Shown: positions 45,881 to 57,486 of the stretch, piece after piece
Numbering within the stretch: position 1 is the first letter of the stretch
Layout: each line of letters starts with the position of its first letter
Assembly (NCBI RefSeq): GCF_045679555.1
Contig: NC_092122.1
Coordinates: 12,575,043-12,639,042 of the forward strand
Length of the DNA stretch: 64,000 bases
Reading direction: 5' to 3'
From: Salvelinus alpinus
Taxonomy: Eukaryota > Chordata > Actinopteri > Salmoniformes > Salmonidae
Translations under genes and position numbers: made by a program
Notes under the pieces: model-generated
Databases searched by the model: none
What the model saw: only the letters and a program-made list of their open reading frames with translations
Told to the model about the DNA's origin: nothing

Positions 45881-46263
45881 TGACCCACTGGGAATGTGAT
45901 GAAAGAAATTAAAGCTGAAATAAATAATTCTCTCTTCGATAATTCTGACATTTCAAATTTTTACAATGAAGTGGTGACCTAAGACAAGGATTAAATGTCA
46001 GGAATTGTGAAAAACTGGGTTTAAATGTATTTGGCTGAGGTGTATGTAATCCTCCGACTTCAACTGTATGTGCTCATGTAGTTTCCATTATGACATAATA
46101 GTTCCACACTGGTTAACATAGAACATAGAGTCTTGCTACTACACAGTTCCAAAGTTATTTACAGCCTTTAAAGTACAGTGGAAGAAAAGTTACTTATTTA
46201 TTGTAAATAAGTTGAATCTCATTTGAGTGGCTGTCTCATCTTATCATTCCTATGTCCCTCTAG

Positions 46264-46361
46264 AAAAGAGAATCAAGCAGACCATTGTAAGGATGTCTCT
46301 GAAATCTAACTCAGGAGCTGACCTCAATGACCCAGTGGTAAAGGAACAGATGTTGGAGCAG
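46264..46361 (+). pseudogene. Tail exon 1 of a third lectin copy
   Basis: Nearly identical to 30081-30178 with intact splice sites. It has two amino-acid changes (M to I near the start, I to N in SLKSNS). The CTLD exons of this copy are missing. Confidence 0.7.
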
Positions 46362-46529
46362 GTACAGTAGTCCTACATCTCCCACATCTGAAATCAACGT
46401 CATGCTCACTCATTTCACTCTTCTCATATGATCTCAAGTTTATATTCCTATTGATCATATTATTAAACTCTGATGCTTGGTTAAAATAGGAGGGCTGCTG
46501 GCTTTATCTGGTTTGATCACATCTCATAG

Positions 46530-46607
46530 ATCAGAAAGGAGTTTACGAAGAATGTTAACTTAATCCAAGCCCTACGCTGGAAAGACCTGCCGAATGGAGA
46601 CGTTTAA
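46530..46607 (+). pseudogene. Last exon of the third lectin copy, early stop
   Basis: Codes IRKEFTKNVNLIQALRWKDL, PNGDV and then TAA where the other copies read TTTTGC, so the tail is shorter by about 20 residues. Confidence 0.7.
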
Positions 46608-48479
46608 TGCAAAACAGTTGAACTTGGAAGCCCTCTAAGCACTTTTTTGTGTTAGAGTTATGAAAATGACCCTCCTTATGTTTAGTCTGTTGTTCAGATT
46701 CCCTTGTATATTGTGTTTGATATATTATATACCTTATAATACAATATTATTTTAGTTAATGTTATTCAAGTTATGATAGTTTGATGTGTATGAAGTAAAT
46801 TCTTCATAATGAGAAATATATGTTAAGAATTTCATTAATTCTTTGATGTGAATACAATATCAAATTGCATTTCTTGAACCAAGATGGCCTCTGGTCAGGT
46901 GACTGACACTATAAAGATGGCTGCCGAGCCCACCAAACATTATTTGGTTTGGTAGACATCAGAGGACTCTCATCCAGTATGAGTTCATGACAAAAACATA
47001 CTTTTGCCTGTTCTCTATGAATGTGTTTTTCTCTCTGCGCTGGGATGGTTTTTGGTGCTACAATAAATTGGATTCTTATGCACCTCACTCTCTAGCCGGA
47101 GCCCAATTGGCTGTTAGCATCCAACAACAACTAGTCTTTATTCTTGGTGCACTACAAATCTACTCTAACCTGGTCTTACAAGCCACTTCATCAGTTTATT
47201 TCATTCACACTCACTTATGGATGTTACTGTTGACATTCTTAAATAAAATATGGTTGATTAGTGACAACAGTATTACCATTATTTTCACCCTCTTGCATGA
47301 ATGGTGAGATGGAGGCACTAATTGAAACAATGTAGAACTATGTGCCCACATCATGGTGTTATGGTTCAGAGAACTGTTAAGATGAAGACTGTTGTAACAT
47401 CATTATAATAATTAGGTGGGTGTGTACATTTGTCCCATTTCATACATGAATTGGAAATGTGTTGTTTTTGCATATCCCACTCCCCTTGAGACACCCTCAG
47501 AGAGTGAGGTCACAGCCGGAGATCAGCTATTATTGACAGCGACCCTGGTGTGCAATTAGGGTTAAGTACCTTGCTCAAGGGCACATTGACAGATTTTCAC
47601 CAAGTTGGATTGGGGTTTCAAACCAGCAACCTTTCCGTTACTGGCCCAACACTCTTAACCACTAGTATACCTGCCGTTATGGGTGTGACCGTATAACAGA
47701 TATGCATGTCATGAACCTAATCAAGATTTGGATATTATAATTGTCCCTGGTGTCATGGTTTGTTGACTGTGTCAGTTATTACAGTCATAAACACTGGCTC
47801 ATGGATAGCAGGGGAGAGGTGTGGGGTTCTTGCCCTTATTCATGTAGTTGATGGCTGTTATACATTAATCACCTTGATAAACCAAGTCATCATGTAGGCC
47901 TAGTTATTTAGCAAATGCTTTTATCCAAATCGACATAGAGACCAGGAAGTAAAACCACATCCTAACTACTTGTTCTGTAGCACTGAACTCCAACCAAATA
48001 AGCTATCAGTATGGACTACAATGTGTCCAATATCAGGAACTATGGCCTCTTGTACATCCAGAATTACATTGCACTTTGTTTACACCATTTGAGATTAGGC
48101 TGCTATTGCCCTACAGTTACCACATAGAAAACAAGACTTTATTTAATTTGTGTTGGGTTGTAGGATGGCGACCTGCTTTGCATGAAGCTGCGAGAATGCA
48201 CTGACACAGGTTACAATTATATTTTTTAAGTTTTGTTTTTTAACCACATATCTTCATATCTCATATATCAGAGGTCAGTGGATATTGTTCTGTACCAGGC
48301 TCTTTAGTGAAGCACATGTCCAATGCAAATACAATAAAGTTTGCTGGTTACCAAATGTACTGCAAATTATTGAGACAAATGTGAACTTGATACACTAACC
48401 AAAATGTACATTCGATCAAGCAATGTAGATGTACTGTATTTCTAAAAAACAATGTAAACTAATGTAATAACGTAGTAAC
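46608..48479 (+). repeat. Lectin flank and intergenic unit, with a tRNA-derived SINE at about 47510-47665
   Basis: The minus strand at 47665-47590 reads TAGTGGTTAAGAGTGTTGGG and GGTTGCTGGTTTGAAACCCC, clear A and B boxes of a tRNA-derived SINE; it interrupts the intergenic unit. Around 46880-47220 there is sequence not seen elsewhere in the window, without an exon I recognise. Confidence 0.55.
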
Positions 48480-48638
48480 TGCTGCTCTCTGACCTGTAAG
48501 GGCCATGGACAGACTGAACACTCCTCCCTGGACAATATAGACTGCTCTCTGACCCATAAGGGCCATGGACAGACTGAACACTCCTCCCTGGACAAGATAG
48601 ACTGCTCTCTGAAGAGACCGTTCCTTTGCACTGGAAGT
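48480..48638 (+). pseudogene. Second CTLD exon fragment with two 60-bp units
   Basis: Begins GTAACTGCTGCTCTCTGACC and ends with the intact exon end CGTTCCTTTGCACTGGAA|GTAAGA. It contains two tandem units: one of the amplified form (ACCTGTAAG) and one ACCCATAAG. It joins promoter-proximal unit sequence directly, the same kind of deletion join as in block A. The SINE follows at about 48723-48823. Confidence 0.8.
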
Positions 48639-49417
48639 AAGATTGCCATATTTTTTCCTTTTACATTTATATTTTCTATAAACAGATAGAAAGAGAGGAT
48701 GACAGTAGGGGAAGATAGACAGAGGTTGCATTAAAGGTCACTAGGCCAGATTCAAACCTATTCTGACACTATAGACATGTGTTCCAGAGGCTGTGTCATT
48801 ACCACTAGACCAGCCAGGCCATAAGACTTTCATCTTATTGGGGTTATTATGGTGTATACCTGTAAGATAGGTGCAGGGATGGCATTTTAGCACCAATAGG
48901 GTCCCACTTTAAAAAGCACTGTCAGATGCCGGACAGGAATGCTTCATGTAGCCTAATCCACTGTCAGATGCCACCTCTCTCTCCCCATTCTCACTAGGGG
49001 TTAAATAAAAAATATATGTGTGCATGTGGTTTCTATTATGATATAATATTTCCATACTGGTAAACATAGAACACAGCTACACAGTTACACAGTTCAATAT
49101 GAGGAATATAAGCATGCAACATTTGGATATCATTAGAATTTTCGCTGGTGTCGTGGTTTGCTGACTGTAGCAGCTATTACAGTCATAAACAAAGGCTCGT
49201 GGATAGCAGGGACACAAGGGGGAGGTTTTTGCCCTTGTTCATGTAGATGACTGCTGTTATACATGAAACAACTTGATGAATCGACCTTGACACGTTTAGC
49301 AAAGGTTCAGTGTATATGACATCATACATTGTATTTACTGTTGTTATCAAAGGAAATGCATGTATCCAAATCAACGTAGGACAGGGAAGTGGGCTACAAT
49401 CACATCACAACTCCTGG
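48639..49417 (+). repeat. Lectin intron and intergenic unit up to the Gypsy insertion
   Basis: Shares the intron and GTCGTGGTTTGCTGACTG-type unit sequence with the other copies. No gene is seen. Confidence 0.6.
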
Positions 49418-49619
49418 TGTAGTATCATCTAAAATAGGGAGGCTTGACAACAAGTTTCTAGCTTCAGCATGTTTACTAGCCTAGTCTGCGCATGTAATAC
49501 ATAGGTACGGATACCCACAAGGGTCATCCTACTACATCTTCCCCTCCGATGAACAAGAATTCAACATTCAGAACCACTGAAGCATAACTGAAATGCAATT
49601 TGGAAACCAGCATTATTCT

Positions 49620-49745
49620 CTTTAACATCCTACTTCACATCCTGAACCAGTATTGTTCTCTTTAAAATGCTACTTCACATCCTGAACCAGTATCGTTCTC
49701 TTTAAAATGCTACTTCACATCCTCAAACCAGTATTATTCTCACAG
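49620..49745. repeat. About 57-bp tandem repeat, 2.5 units, next to an inverted CACAGAGC sequence
   Basis: ATGCTACTTCACATCCTGAA recurs at a period of about 57 bases between the integrase frame and the LTR. Next to it TTCTCACAGAGCTTGTGGCT and its near-complement form a short hairpin. Confidence 0.7.
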
Positions 49746-50353
49746 AGCTTGTGGCTCTGTGAGAATGCTTTTTGGGCAAGCTTGTGGCTCTGTGAGCATT
49801 CTTTCTCCTTCTTGCTCTTTTTGTGCGTCGTCTTTGGCCTCCTCAGCCTGTGTGGCTGGTAGATCTGGAAGAGCTCTGGAGGTGTGTTATGTTCCTCCGT
49901 GTCTCCTCTGCCTGAGCCCGTTTCCCCCACATAGGAGCGTGGAGCATCCACTTTCCTCAGCACTACTATTGTTGTCGTTGAGTTTGTAATCCACACACAT
50001 TGACCTTCTGTCAGCTCTGGCCTCTCCGTAGCACGATGTCTCCGATTAAAGTCTCCGGTTTGTGTTTGTCTCAGCCGTTTGTCCCTCTCAGCGAAGGCCT
50101 TCCTGTTAGGCCATCGGGGTTTAAGCTGAGCCGGCGAGACAGGCAATGGGGAACGCAGCCTCCTGCCCATCAGGAGCTCGGCAGGCGACGGCCCATGATG
50201 AAGTGGTGTGACTCTGTAAGCTAACAGAGACCTGTATGGATCCTTGTTATTTTTCAGCAGTCCCTTGACTGTTTTTACAGCTCTCTCTGCCTCACCGTTG
50301 CTCTGTGCAGTGTAGGGGCTTCTGGTCACATGTAAAGTCATATTCTGCGGCAA
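49715..50353 (-). pseudogene. Gypsy integrase C-terminal part
   Basis: The frame codes the end of an integrase core (SPYTAQSNGEAERAVKTVKG, with the catalytic Glu in the GEAER context) and a C-terminal region LLMGRRLRSPLP. It would insert retroelement cDNA into the genome. The preceding core part (50360-50620) is out of frame. Confidence 0.8.
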
Positions 50354-50620
50354 AAGCAGAAAAACTGATTAGTGAGAACTGGGGAGCAGCTTGCTGAGAA
50401 TCTGTAACCAGGACCTCAGCGACCCCTTACCTGGAAAAAATGTACTTTAATCCATTGATAACACCAGCTTATGTGATTATGGGTGTCTTTGCTATTTCAA
50501 TGTATCTTGAATAGTAATCTACCACGAGCAGATAAGTGTAATTTTTCCAATAGAATATATCTGCCCCTACCTTTTGCCATGGCCGTTTTGGCAGCTCCGT
50601 TGCCATCATTGTTTCAGGAT

Positions 50621-50952
50621 TGTAATAGTGCCTGTGTGTAGCTGGTGTAGAGGAGTCAGGCGCAGGACAGCAGATATGAGAAATGAACGATATTTACTCA
50701 AGTAATCACAAATACAACACAATAATACGAGCCAACAATAACGGACCATATTACAACCAAACAATCACTCACAAACAAACAGAGGGTTAAATAATGAACA
50801 AGTAATTGGGGGACTGAAACCAGGTGTGTAAGACAAAGACAAAACAAATGGAAAATGAAAAGTGTATCGGGGATGGCTAGAAGGCCGGTGACGTCGACCG
50901 CCGAACGTCGCCCGAACAAGGAGAGGGACCGACTTCGGCGGAAGTCGTGACA
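50621..50952 (-). mobile_element. LTR inserted in the Gypsy integrase region
   Basis: 332 bp from TGTAATAGTGCC to GAAGTCGTGACA on the plus strand, minus-strand orientation TGTCACGACTTCCGCC onward with TGAGTAAATA as a poly(A)-like signal. The flanks AGGAT and AGGAC differ at one base, consistent with an aged 5-bp target repeat. Its end resembles the solo LTRs at 9676 and 19050. Confidence 0.72.
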
Positions 50953-51841
50953 AGGACGACAAGGTTGACATTTTGCACACACCTCACACTGGGCCACCAG
51001 CTTGGCAATCTGAGTACTCAGACCAAGACACCACACCGACTGTTGAGCCCTCAGTCTGCATTTGGTTATCCCCATGTGTCCCTCATGCAGTCTGTCTAGC
51101 ATTTCTGGTTGTAGAGTCTCTGGGATCACTATCTGTTGTCCTTTCATGAGAAGGTCTCCATTACAGTGGAAGTCACTTTGGTGCACCCAATAGGGTTTCA
51201 GCAGCTGAGGCAGTTCCTGCCTGGGCCATCCCTTTTTGCACTGCTGTACTATCTGTCGGCAGATGGGGTCGCGCTGTTGCTCCTCTGGAATCTGCTGCAG
51301 TTTGGTCTGAGATGCAGGTAGGCTGTCTCTTACTGCATTAATGGACACCTGTACCTCACCCTCTAGACATTGCTCCTCCTCTGTTAATGGACATTTAATT
51401 GGAGCCCTGTAGAGTGTGTCTGCTGTGATCAGTGCCTTCCCTGGCACATACACCATCTTGTAGGTGAACTTCAGCAATCTGAGGCGGAAGCGCAGAACTC
51501 TGGGAGGCAAGTGATCCTGTGCTTTTGTCCCTGAGCCAACAGTGGTTTGTGGTCAGTCTCTGCTGTAAACTGCTGGCCAATAGGTTATTGGCTGAGCCTT
51601 TCACATGCCCATAAGATAGTAAACGACTCCATCTCCACTTGTGCATACCTTTGCTACGTGTCGGATAAGCTTTGTAAGATGTATGCTATTGGACGCCACT
51701 CCATGTTGTCCTGCATCTGTGTGAGGACCAAAAGGATGATGCACCTGTTGTTACCTTTGTCTTAGCGTGGGGACGGTACTGGGCCAGCACTCTCTGTGAG
51801 GCCAGGTCTCCTTTGATTTTGTCAAACGCCACCTGTTGCAT
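50953..51841 (-). pseudogene. Gypsy integrase zinc-binding region and RNase H remnant
   Basis: The minus strand codes HEGHMGITKCRLRAQQSVW and CEVCAKC, the HHCC zinc motif of an integrase. Upstream lie broken frames with RNase H features (HKWRWSRLLSYGH). Frameshifts and the two LTR insertions show that it is dead. Confidence 0.7.
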
Positions 51842-52208
51842 TGTCACGCCCTGACCATAGTTTGCTTTGTATGTTTTATGTTTTGTTTGGTCAGGGTGTG
51901 ATCTGAGTGGGCATTCTATGTTGTTTGTCTGGTTTGTCTATTTCTATGTGTTTGGCCTGATATGGTTCTCAATCAGAGACAGGTGTTTTGCGTTGTCTCT
52001 GATTGGGAACCATATCTAGGTAGCCTGTTTTGTATTGTGGGTTGTGGGTTATTGTCTATGTTATGTTGCATGTTTGCACAGTGTTTATATAGCGGTCACG
52101 TTCGTCTTGTTCGTTTTGTTGTTTTTGTTTAAGTGTTCTTCATTAAACTTAGAAGAATGTATTCAAACCACGCTGCGCTTTGGTCCGCTTCTTACGACGA
52201 TCGTGACA
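51842..52208 (+). mobile_element. Solo LTR, 367 bp, nested in the Gypsy element
   Basis: Begins TGTCACGCCCTGACC and ends CGATCGTGACA, flanked by the perfect 5-bp repeat TGCAT (51837-51841 and 52209-52213). Same family as the LTR at 32176-32544. It splits the reverse transcriptase/RNase H frame. Confidence 0.92.
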
Positions 52209-52213
52209 TGCAT

Positions 52214-53339
52214 GTGACCCCATGACCAGTCATTCTCTTTGGCTAGTAAGTCTCTCAGGGGTTTGGTTGTATCTGAAAACTGTGGGAGGAACTTACCAAA
52301 ATATGTGGTCATGCCTAAGAAGGTCCTGACTTCAGCCACGTTCTGGGGGATGGGCATATCATGTTCTGCTCTGTCCCATCCGCACACGAGCACGTCGTCT
52401 GCATTGACTATGACGCCACCCAGCCTATCCAAAAGTTGGGACATGCGTCTTTGGAAATGCTCAGGACCGGAAGCGATTCCAAATGGCAAAACATTAAAAC
52501 AGTACTGGCCAAACGGTGTTATAAACGTTGTGAGTGACCTACTCTGGGGACAAGGGCATCTGCCAGAAGACTGAGCGGGCATCCAGCTTTGTGAAAACTT
52601 TTGAGCCATCCAACTGAGCCAGTGACTGCTCCACTGATGTGTCTCTCTCTGCAGATTGCCTCAAGTTAGTCATGTCCACACTGATCCTTATGTACCCATT
52701 AGCTTTTGGGACCACCACCATCCCTGCACACCAGTCAGTGGGACTCTCTATTTTAGACACAGACCCAATTTCTTCCATCCTGCCGAATTCTTCCTTTACT
52801 TTGGCCAATAAAGGGATAGGCACACGGCGGGGGGTGGTAAGGGCATAGGGGACCACATCCTCTTTCAGGTGGATTTTCTTGTCACTTTTTAGCCTTCCAA
52901 GGCCAGAAAACACTTTTGGGAATCTCTTTTTGAAAACCTCCCCTGGGTCCTCCAGTTCGCCCACTCTCTCTAGGAGTTGCAAAGCTTCAATTGCTGGCAG
53001 CCCCAGCAACGGTCTGGCTAGAGAGTCAATGATGAAGACAGGCTGGATGGCACTTTTGTCTTTACTCTCCAGTTTACTCACCAACTGCCCTACCACTGGT
53101 AATATCTTATTACTGGGCCCGTACAGTTTTTTGTTTGTAGAGAGCAAAGGGCCATCTCTGCTATAGCTATACAGCCTAGTTGGGATAGCTGTCACTGCTG
53201 CCCCAGTGTCTAGTTTAAATGACACAACCTCCCCATTGAGATTAATGTCTGAGTGCCAGCCAGCATTGTTTTCCCTTACTGCTCCCTGAAAGATGCTGTC
53301 CTGCCGTACCTGCTGTTCCTCCTCTGAGACCTCATGCAT
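52214..53339 (-). pseudogene. Gypsy protease and reverse transcriptase
   Basis: The minus strand codes an aspartic protease (FKLDTGAAVTAIP), then a reverse transcriptase with KLDARSVFWQMPLSPE, LPFGIASGPEHFQRRM and an active site NADD in place of the usual YxDD. The two frames overlap at 52539-52609 with a shift, so the gene is broken. Confidence 0.82.
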
Positions 53340-53348
53340 TTGCTTTGA

Positions 53349-53835
53349 TCAACAGACAGCTGAAAAGTGTCCTCTCCTGTGATATTTCCTGCATTCCGCA
53401 TCCTTTGCTGGGCAATCTTTCCAGCTGTGGAAAGGAGATTTCCCACATTTGCGACAAACACTTGAACTAGCTACTGGCGCTGTCTGTGATTGTTTTCTCC
53501 ACGTTGGTCTCTGTTCTGTGTTCCCCTCCGTTTTTTTAGCTCGGTATGAAAACGCATTTGTTTCCTCACTTTTTTCACTCTGCAAGGAGCTGCTGTCGCG
53601 CAGCATCGTCTGCTGTCTTCTTACTGACTCACTCTTCCTAACCGGGTTTACAGCTTTGGACAAGGTAGGCTGGGAAACTAACTAACTTTTCAGAAAGTGA
53701 GATATTTCTTATTCCCACTTCAATCCGATCTCGGATCAGCATTTCCCTGAGTTCGCCAAACTGACAATGTTCTGCTGGCTTGTGAACAGCTGTGATAAAA
53801 CTGTTGTTGTTTTCACCCTGCTCCTGTTTGCGCAC
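53349..53835 (-). pseudogene. Gypsy gag C-terminal part with zinc knuckles
   Basis: CRKCGKSPFHSWKDCPA and CRKYHRRGHFSAVC are two zinc-knuckle-type motifs, the second lacking one Cys. The upstream gag frame (53638-53835) is short and ends near the truncation point. Confidence 0.72.
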
Positions 53836-53850
53836 ATTAAACCTAGCTCT

Positions 53851-54480
53851 CTCAAATATAATGAGGACCCCATTATAAGCCAGATATAATTATCATTTTG
53901 TGCAAAAAAAACTAAGTTACACTGGGCTAAAAATGGACCAGCACATCTGGCATTTGCCCAGAATTCCATTGCACCATGTCTGGGGATTAGAATGCCATAT
54001 AGCCATGCAGGTAACACATAACAGTAGCCCTTCTACATTTGATTTGCATTGGGTTTTCAGAAGGCTACCTGCTTTGCATGAAGCTTGGAGAACGCACAGA
54101 CACAGGTTACAAAGATATCTTTGGTGGTTTTCTTAGTTTTTTAATCACATATATTTAATTTCTCATGAATCATACGTCAGTGGGTCATTTACTATAGCAG
54201 TCTCTTTAGTGAAGCTCATGTCCAGTGCAAATACAATGAACTGGGTACCAAATAAAATGTACTGCAAATTATTGTTACAAATGTGAACTTAATATGCAAA
54301 CAGACATGTACATTCAATCAAGCAACTTAGATGTACTGTATTTCTAAACTACACTGTAGTAAGTCCACTGTAAAACATTTGGCCTATTGGTCATTGTTTT
54401 TTGATGTAGAGGGAGATGTTGGAACGGAAGTTTCAGCATCTCCTGGGGCTGTTCACCTGGTCAGCAGAGAGGGAGAGAAA
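53851..54480 (+). repeat. Lectin intergenic and promoter-proximal unit
   Basis: From about 53980 it matches 10086-10459 and 48100-48460 (ATTAGGCTGCCATAGCC-type and TTTAGTGAAGC strings), leading into the promoter of the intact gene. No exon is seen. Confidence 0.6.
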
Positions 54481-54559
54481 CTCTATAAACTCATCTCTCT
54501 TTCCCCTGTCTCCCCATCTCACAACCAAACTCTGGGGAGGGAGGAGGACAGCTAACTGG
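54481..54559 (+). promoter_or_regulatory. Core promoter and 5' UTR exon of lectin gene 3
   Basis: TATAAA at 54484-54489, a leader with ACAACCAAACTC and a donor at AACTGG|GTAGGT (54559/54560). The same 80-bp block occurs at 10478-10555 and 19852-19929. Transcription would start at about 54515 if the usual TATA spacing holds. The first intron (54560-55399) holds no recognised exon. Confidence 0.65.
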
Positions 54560-55399
54560 GTAGGTGTGCCATCATTTCAAGTTGCATTATAAAAAAAAAT
54601 CCTGATATGTTGAAACACTGTGCTTTTCTTTGAAGAGGTAATAATTCAGATATGTTTAGCACCTTTGTAGGGTCAAGATGTTGTAGGGTCAAGATGTTGT
54701 AGGGTCAAGACTGTTCAAGATGGTATTTTGAAAACATGAAATTATTTTGCACTCTTCTTTTCTTTGATGAGGTACTTTTTCACACATTATTAGCAACCCT
54801 TTGTAACTTTTTTAAATGATTTGGATGGTGCTGTGTATTTTAATCAAGTTGAGACTTAAGAGGTCAAATCTAATATTAGATGAAAATGTGTGAGTTGTTT
54901 ATATGATACCTCTTAAGCATATCATAGACAATGTGGAAACCAATAGATTGGGATACTCTGAGACATTTGTGTTGATCTCCATCAGATCATTTACTATAGA
55001 ATAACTAGGTTGATTTCCTATTTATGTTACATTTTTAAATTGCATGTTTGGTTAATCAAAGTGTATGCCATGTAGCTGTTCCATAGAGTAACTGCAATGC
55101 TAATTTGGTAGTCAAATAATCATAACTTCCTTGTCGTTGTTTTGTTTACCTGAGAAGTTACTCTCGGAAGGAAATTGTGTACATTAGTTCAGACTTGAAA
55201 TGAACCTCCAAGACACAGACAATACTTTCTTAGTCATTTTCTTCTACATGAAATCTCTGAAATGTGTGAATTGGCAAATTGTTGTGCTTTTAAAAAATAT
55301 ATATGTTTCTTTCTAAATAATGCTATAAAAAAATCTTAACTTGAATGGTTAAGAGCACTGATGGCTTGTGTTTTAAACCATTTAATATGTTGTCCACAG

Positions 55400-55438
55400 T
55401 GGCAATGATACAGGAAATACTTCTACTCCTGCTGCTGG
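55400..55438 (+). CDS. Signal peptide exon of lectin gene 3
   Basis: After TGTCCACAG the exon codes MIQEILLLLLLG with the last Gly split (phase 1) at CTGG|GTAAGA. The Leu run is a typical signal core. It is the same length from ATG to donor (34 bases) as the 26392-26425 exon. Confidence 0.8.
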
Positions 55439-55861
55439 GTAAGAGATCAGATGGGATGAATATTCCTCTCTTGGTGTTATCAAGTAGCCCCTCCATTGTT
55501 ATGACTTTTGACAAAATAGTCGTTTGTCACTACTGTTAACATCCACTTACACACATGAGTCACATGAGTATGGAGTATGTACATACTGACATGGCAATGA
55601 AACCTATAAGGCATTTTTTTTTTTTATCTTCATGTCACAGTATAATGTCTTGGTCAACACATAAACAAATGCAATAGAATTTCAATCCAAATGCTACAGT
55701 ATCTTCCAGTGTCTAAAAACAGAATCAGTGACTTTGATCAAACATAGCAGTCTCCTTGTACTGTATGTGGACAACTCTGTGTCAGTGACACAATCTAAAT
55801 GAAAACAGAGCCTTAATATCCAAGTAACAACATTTTCCTGATGTGACCTTTGACCCCACAG

Positions 55862-56203
55862 CAGTCAGGGCCTCACCAGTGTTGATGACTGAGGTGTCAG
55901 TACTGGAGGGAACCTCTGTGACCCTTCTCTGCGGATACTCTGTGAAGGATCACGGGTATGACACATGTTGGGGCAGAAACTGTTATTACAATTTCTGGAG
56001 GGAATGTGGATGTTCTGAACCCATAGGGATCAAGAAAGCTACCATCAACCCTAATGACCCAAGAAAATACAGCCTCAGCAGGGAAAACCTCACCATTTCC
56101 AACCTTCAGATGAAGGACTGCGGGAGTTACTGCTGTTGTGTAGATATCACAAGTGTATTTTCCCGAGACTATACAGAATATTACAGTCTAAAGGTAGTAA
56201 AAG
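55862..56203 (+). CDS. TIM-like immunoglobulin V domain exon of lectin gene 3
   Basis: A 342-bp phase 1-1 exon coding VLMTEVSVLEGTSVTLLCGY, then DTCWGRNCYYNFWRECGC, RKYSLSRENLTISNLQMKDC and GSYCCC. The first Cys, CWGRxC, a further Cys pair and Y-C-C are the layout of TIM-family (HAVCR/TIMD) V domains, whose extra disulfides fold the CC' loop. Those domains bind phosphatidylserine or protein ligands on immune cells. The loop before the last strand reads VFSRD in the place of the TIM WFND-type site, so lipid binding is uncertain. No GT donor fits phase 1: the only good fit is a GC donor, AAAG|GCAAGT at 56203/56204. Confidence 0.78.
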
Positions 56204-56532
56204 GCAAGTGTTCATGATTCATTGTCGTTGCTTGGTGCATGTATTCTAATTGTGAGCAAAATTGAGGTTTATTTACATTAAATACTGTAAACTACACTGC
56301 AACATGCTGCATTGTTGATTGGACATTGGCATCCATTGTCCAGGTAGAATACCTGAATATACCACTTGATACCTTTCGTCTCTCTAGTCTAGTGTTGTTT
56401 ATTCTGCATTCTGTCCTTCTAGAGACTACTGTAGTGCTGATCCCATATTTTTGGTTGCCTAGTTGACTTGAGTTGTTTCAACAAAACAAAAAAATCAAGC
56501 TGTGTCAAATGTAAAATGTCTCTGTTACACAG

Positions 56533-56710
56533 GTTGTGAGAGGAACCTAATGAAAGGAGTGGATTTTGGGATAAATAATATGGATACACATCAATTGTCG
56601 CCATTCGTAACTAATGCAAGTCAGTGCAGGCAGAAATGCACCGAACATTACAATTGCCAGTACTTCACATTTGTTGGGAAAAAAGCAGGAATAAAAGACC
56701 AAAATAACAG
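56533..56710 (+). CDS. PAN/apple domain first exon of lectin gene 3
   Basis: Codes GCERNLMKGVDFGINNMD, then QCRQKCTEHYNCQYFTFVG, ending in phase 2 at ACAG|GTAGCC. The spacing C-x-E...C-x-x-x-C...C-x-x-F-T-F is that of apple domains such as those of plasma kallikrein and factor XI, which bind proteins or sugars. The matching exon at 26922-27052 carries a stop. Confidence 0.8.
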
Positions 56711-56848
56711 GTAGCCTACATGCTCAAAAAAGCTTCTCTTTTTCTTCAATTTATGCTCGAGGCAGCTATAGAATATTCAGATCAGCACCATTCATGCAGT
56801 TCATTTCTGATAACTACTACGAGATTCTGTGTGATATTTATCCCACAG

Positions 56849-56952
56849 AGACTTATGTTTTCTGATGACCTCAACTGGTGATATGCCTGTCACAATACAA
56901 TACCTTGAACATGCAACCTCAGGTTACTCCCTGAAAAACTGCAGTGGTATCA
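56849..56952 (+). CDS. PAN/apple domain second exon of lectin gene 3
   Basis: Codes RDLCFLMTSTGDMPVTIQYL and SGYSLKNCSG, ending in phase 1 at ATCA|GTGAGT. The SGYSLK-C ending is the classic last strand of apple domains. Together the two apple exons are 282 bp, exactly 94 codons, and form a phase 1-1 cassette. Confidence 0.8.
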
Positions 56953-57486
56953 GTGAGTACACACGTTTTTCGATTCATATAGTATGTCTAACGAACAGAG
57001 GTAGATTTTGTTAATAGGCCCTAATAAACAGGATAGCGTAGACATTGGGACCAAACTCTGCTACACTGTGTTTCTGTTAATTCCATTATCTCTGTTGAAG
57101 GTGTAATTTAAGGCATATCGCCAAGCAAGCATCAGAGCTCTCTTTATGAGGGACTGACCCAGGCTACAGACTAACGATGTGTGAATTAGTGCAGTCTATA
57201 AAGAATATATAGTTGAGTCTGTAGCCTATGTGTTTATGATTTTACAAAACACATCCACATTCATAAAACATTTTTAGAATGAGTTTGCAAATGTTTTAAT
57301 TTCTCCATGCCCTTGACACATGCTCTGTTGCTTTCATCAATTACATCTATATCTCCATATTACTCTGCTATCAACCAGTATGTGTTGCCTATATTTTAGA
57401 ATAGATAGCGGAAGCTAAAGATGGTAATGTTTGCCACTCAACACAACTAACAGTATGAAAATCATTTTCCTCTGTCTTTCAAACAG
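56953..57486. other. Intron between apple and CTLD exons
   Basis: No recognisable exon or repeat unit of the cluster in this intron. Confidence 0.5.

Larger units (their letters stand above)
49418..53850 (-). mobile_element. Gypsy-type LTR retrotransposon, 5'-truncated, interrupted twice
   Basis: On the minus strand, gag zinc knuckle, protease, reverse transcriptase, RNase H remnant and integrase follow in Gypsy order. A 119-bp 3' LTR (49536-49418, TGTAGTAGGA to GATACTACA) is preceded by a purine tract (CGGAGGGGAAGA). No second LTR is found near 53850, so the 5' end is lost. Short LTRs and this integrase type suggest the Mag-like branch; that is inference. Confidence 0.82.

Noticed and set aside
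49715-53835. A domesticated Gypsy-derived host gene
   Set aside because: The frame is interrupted by shifts and two LTR insertions, and the 5' end is missing; nothing suggests preserved coding function.
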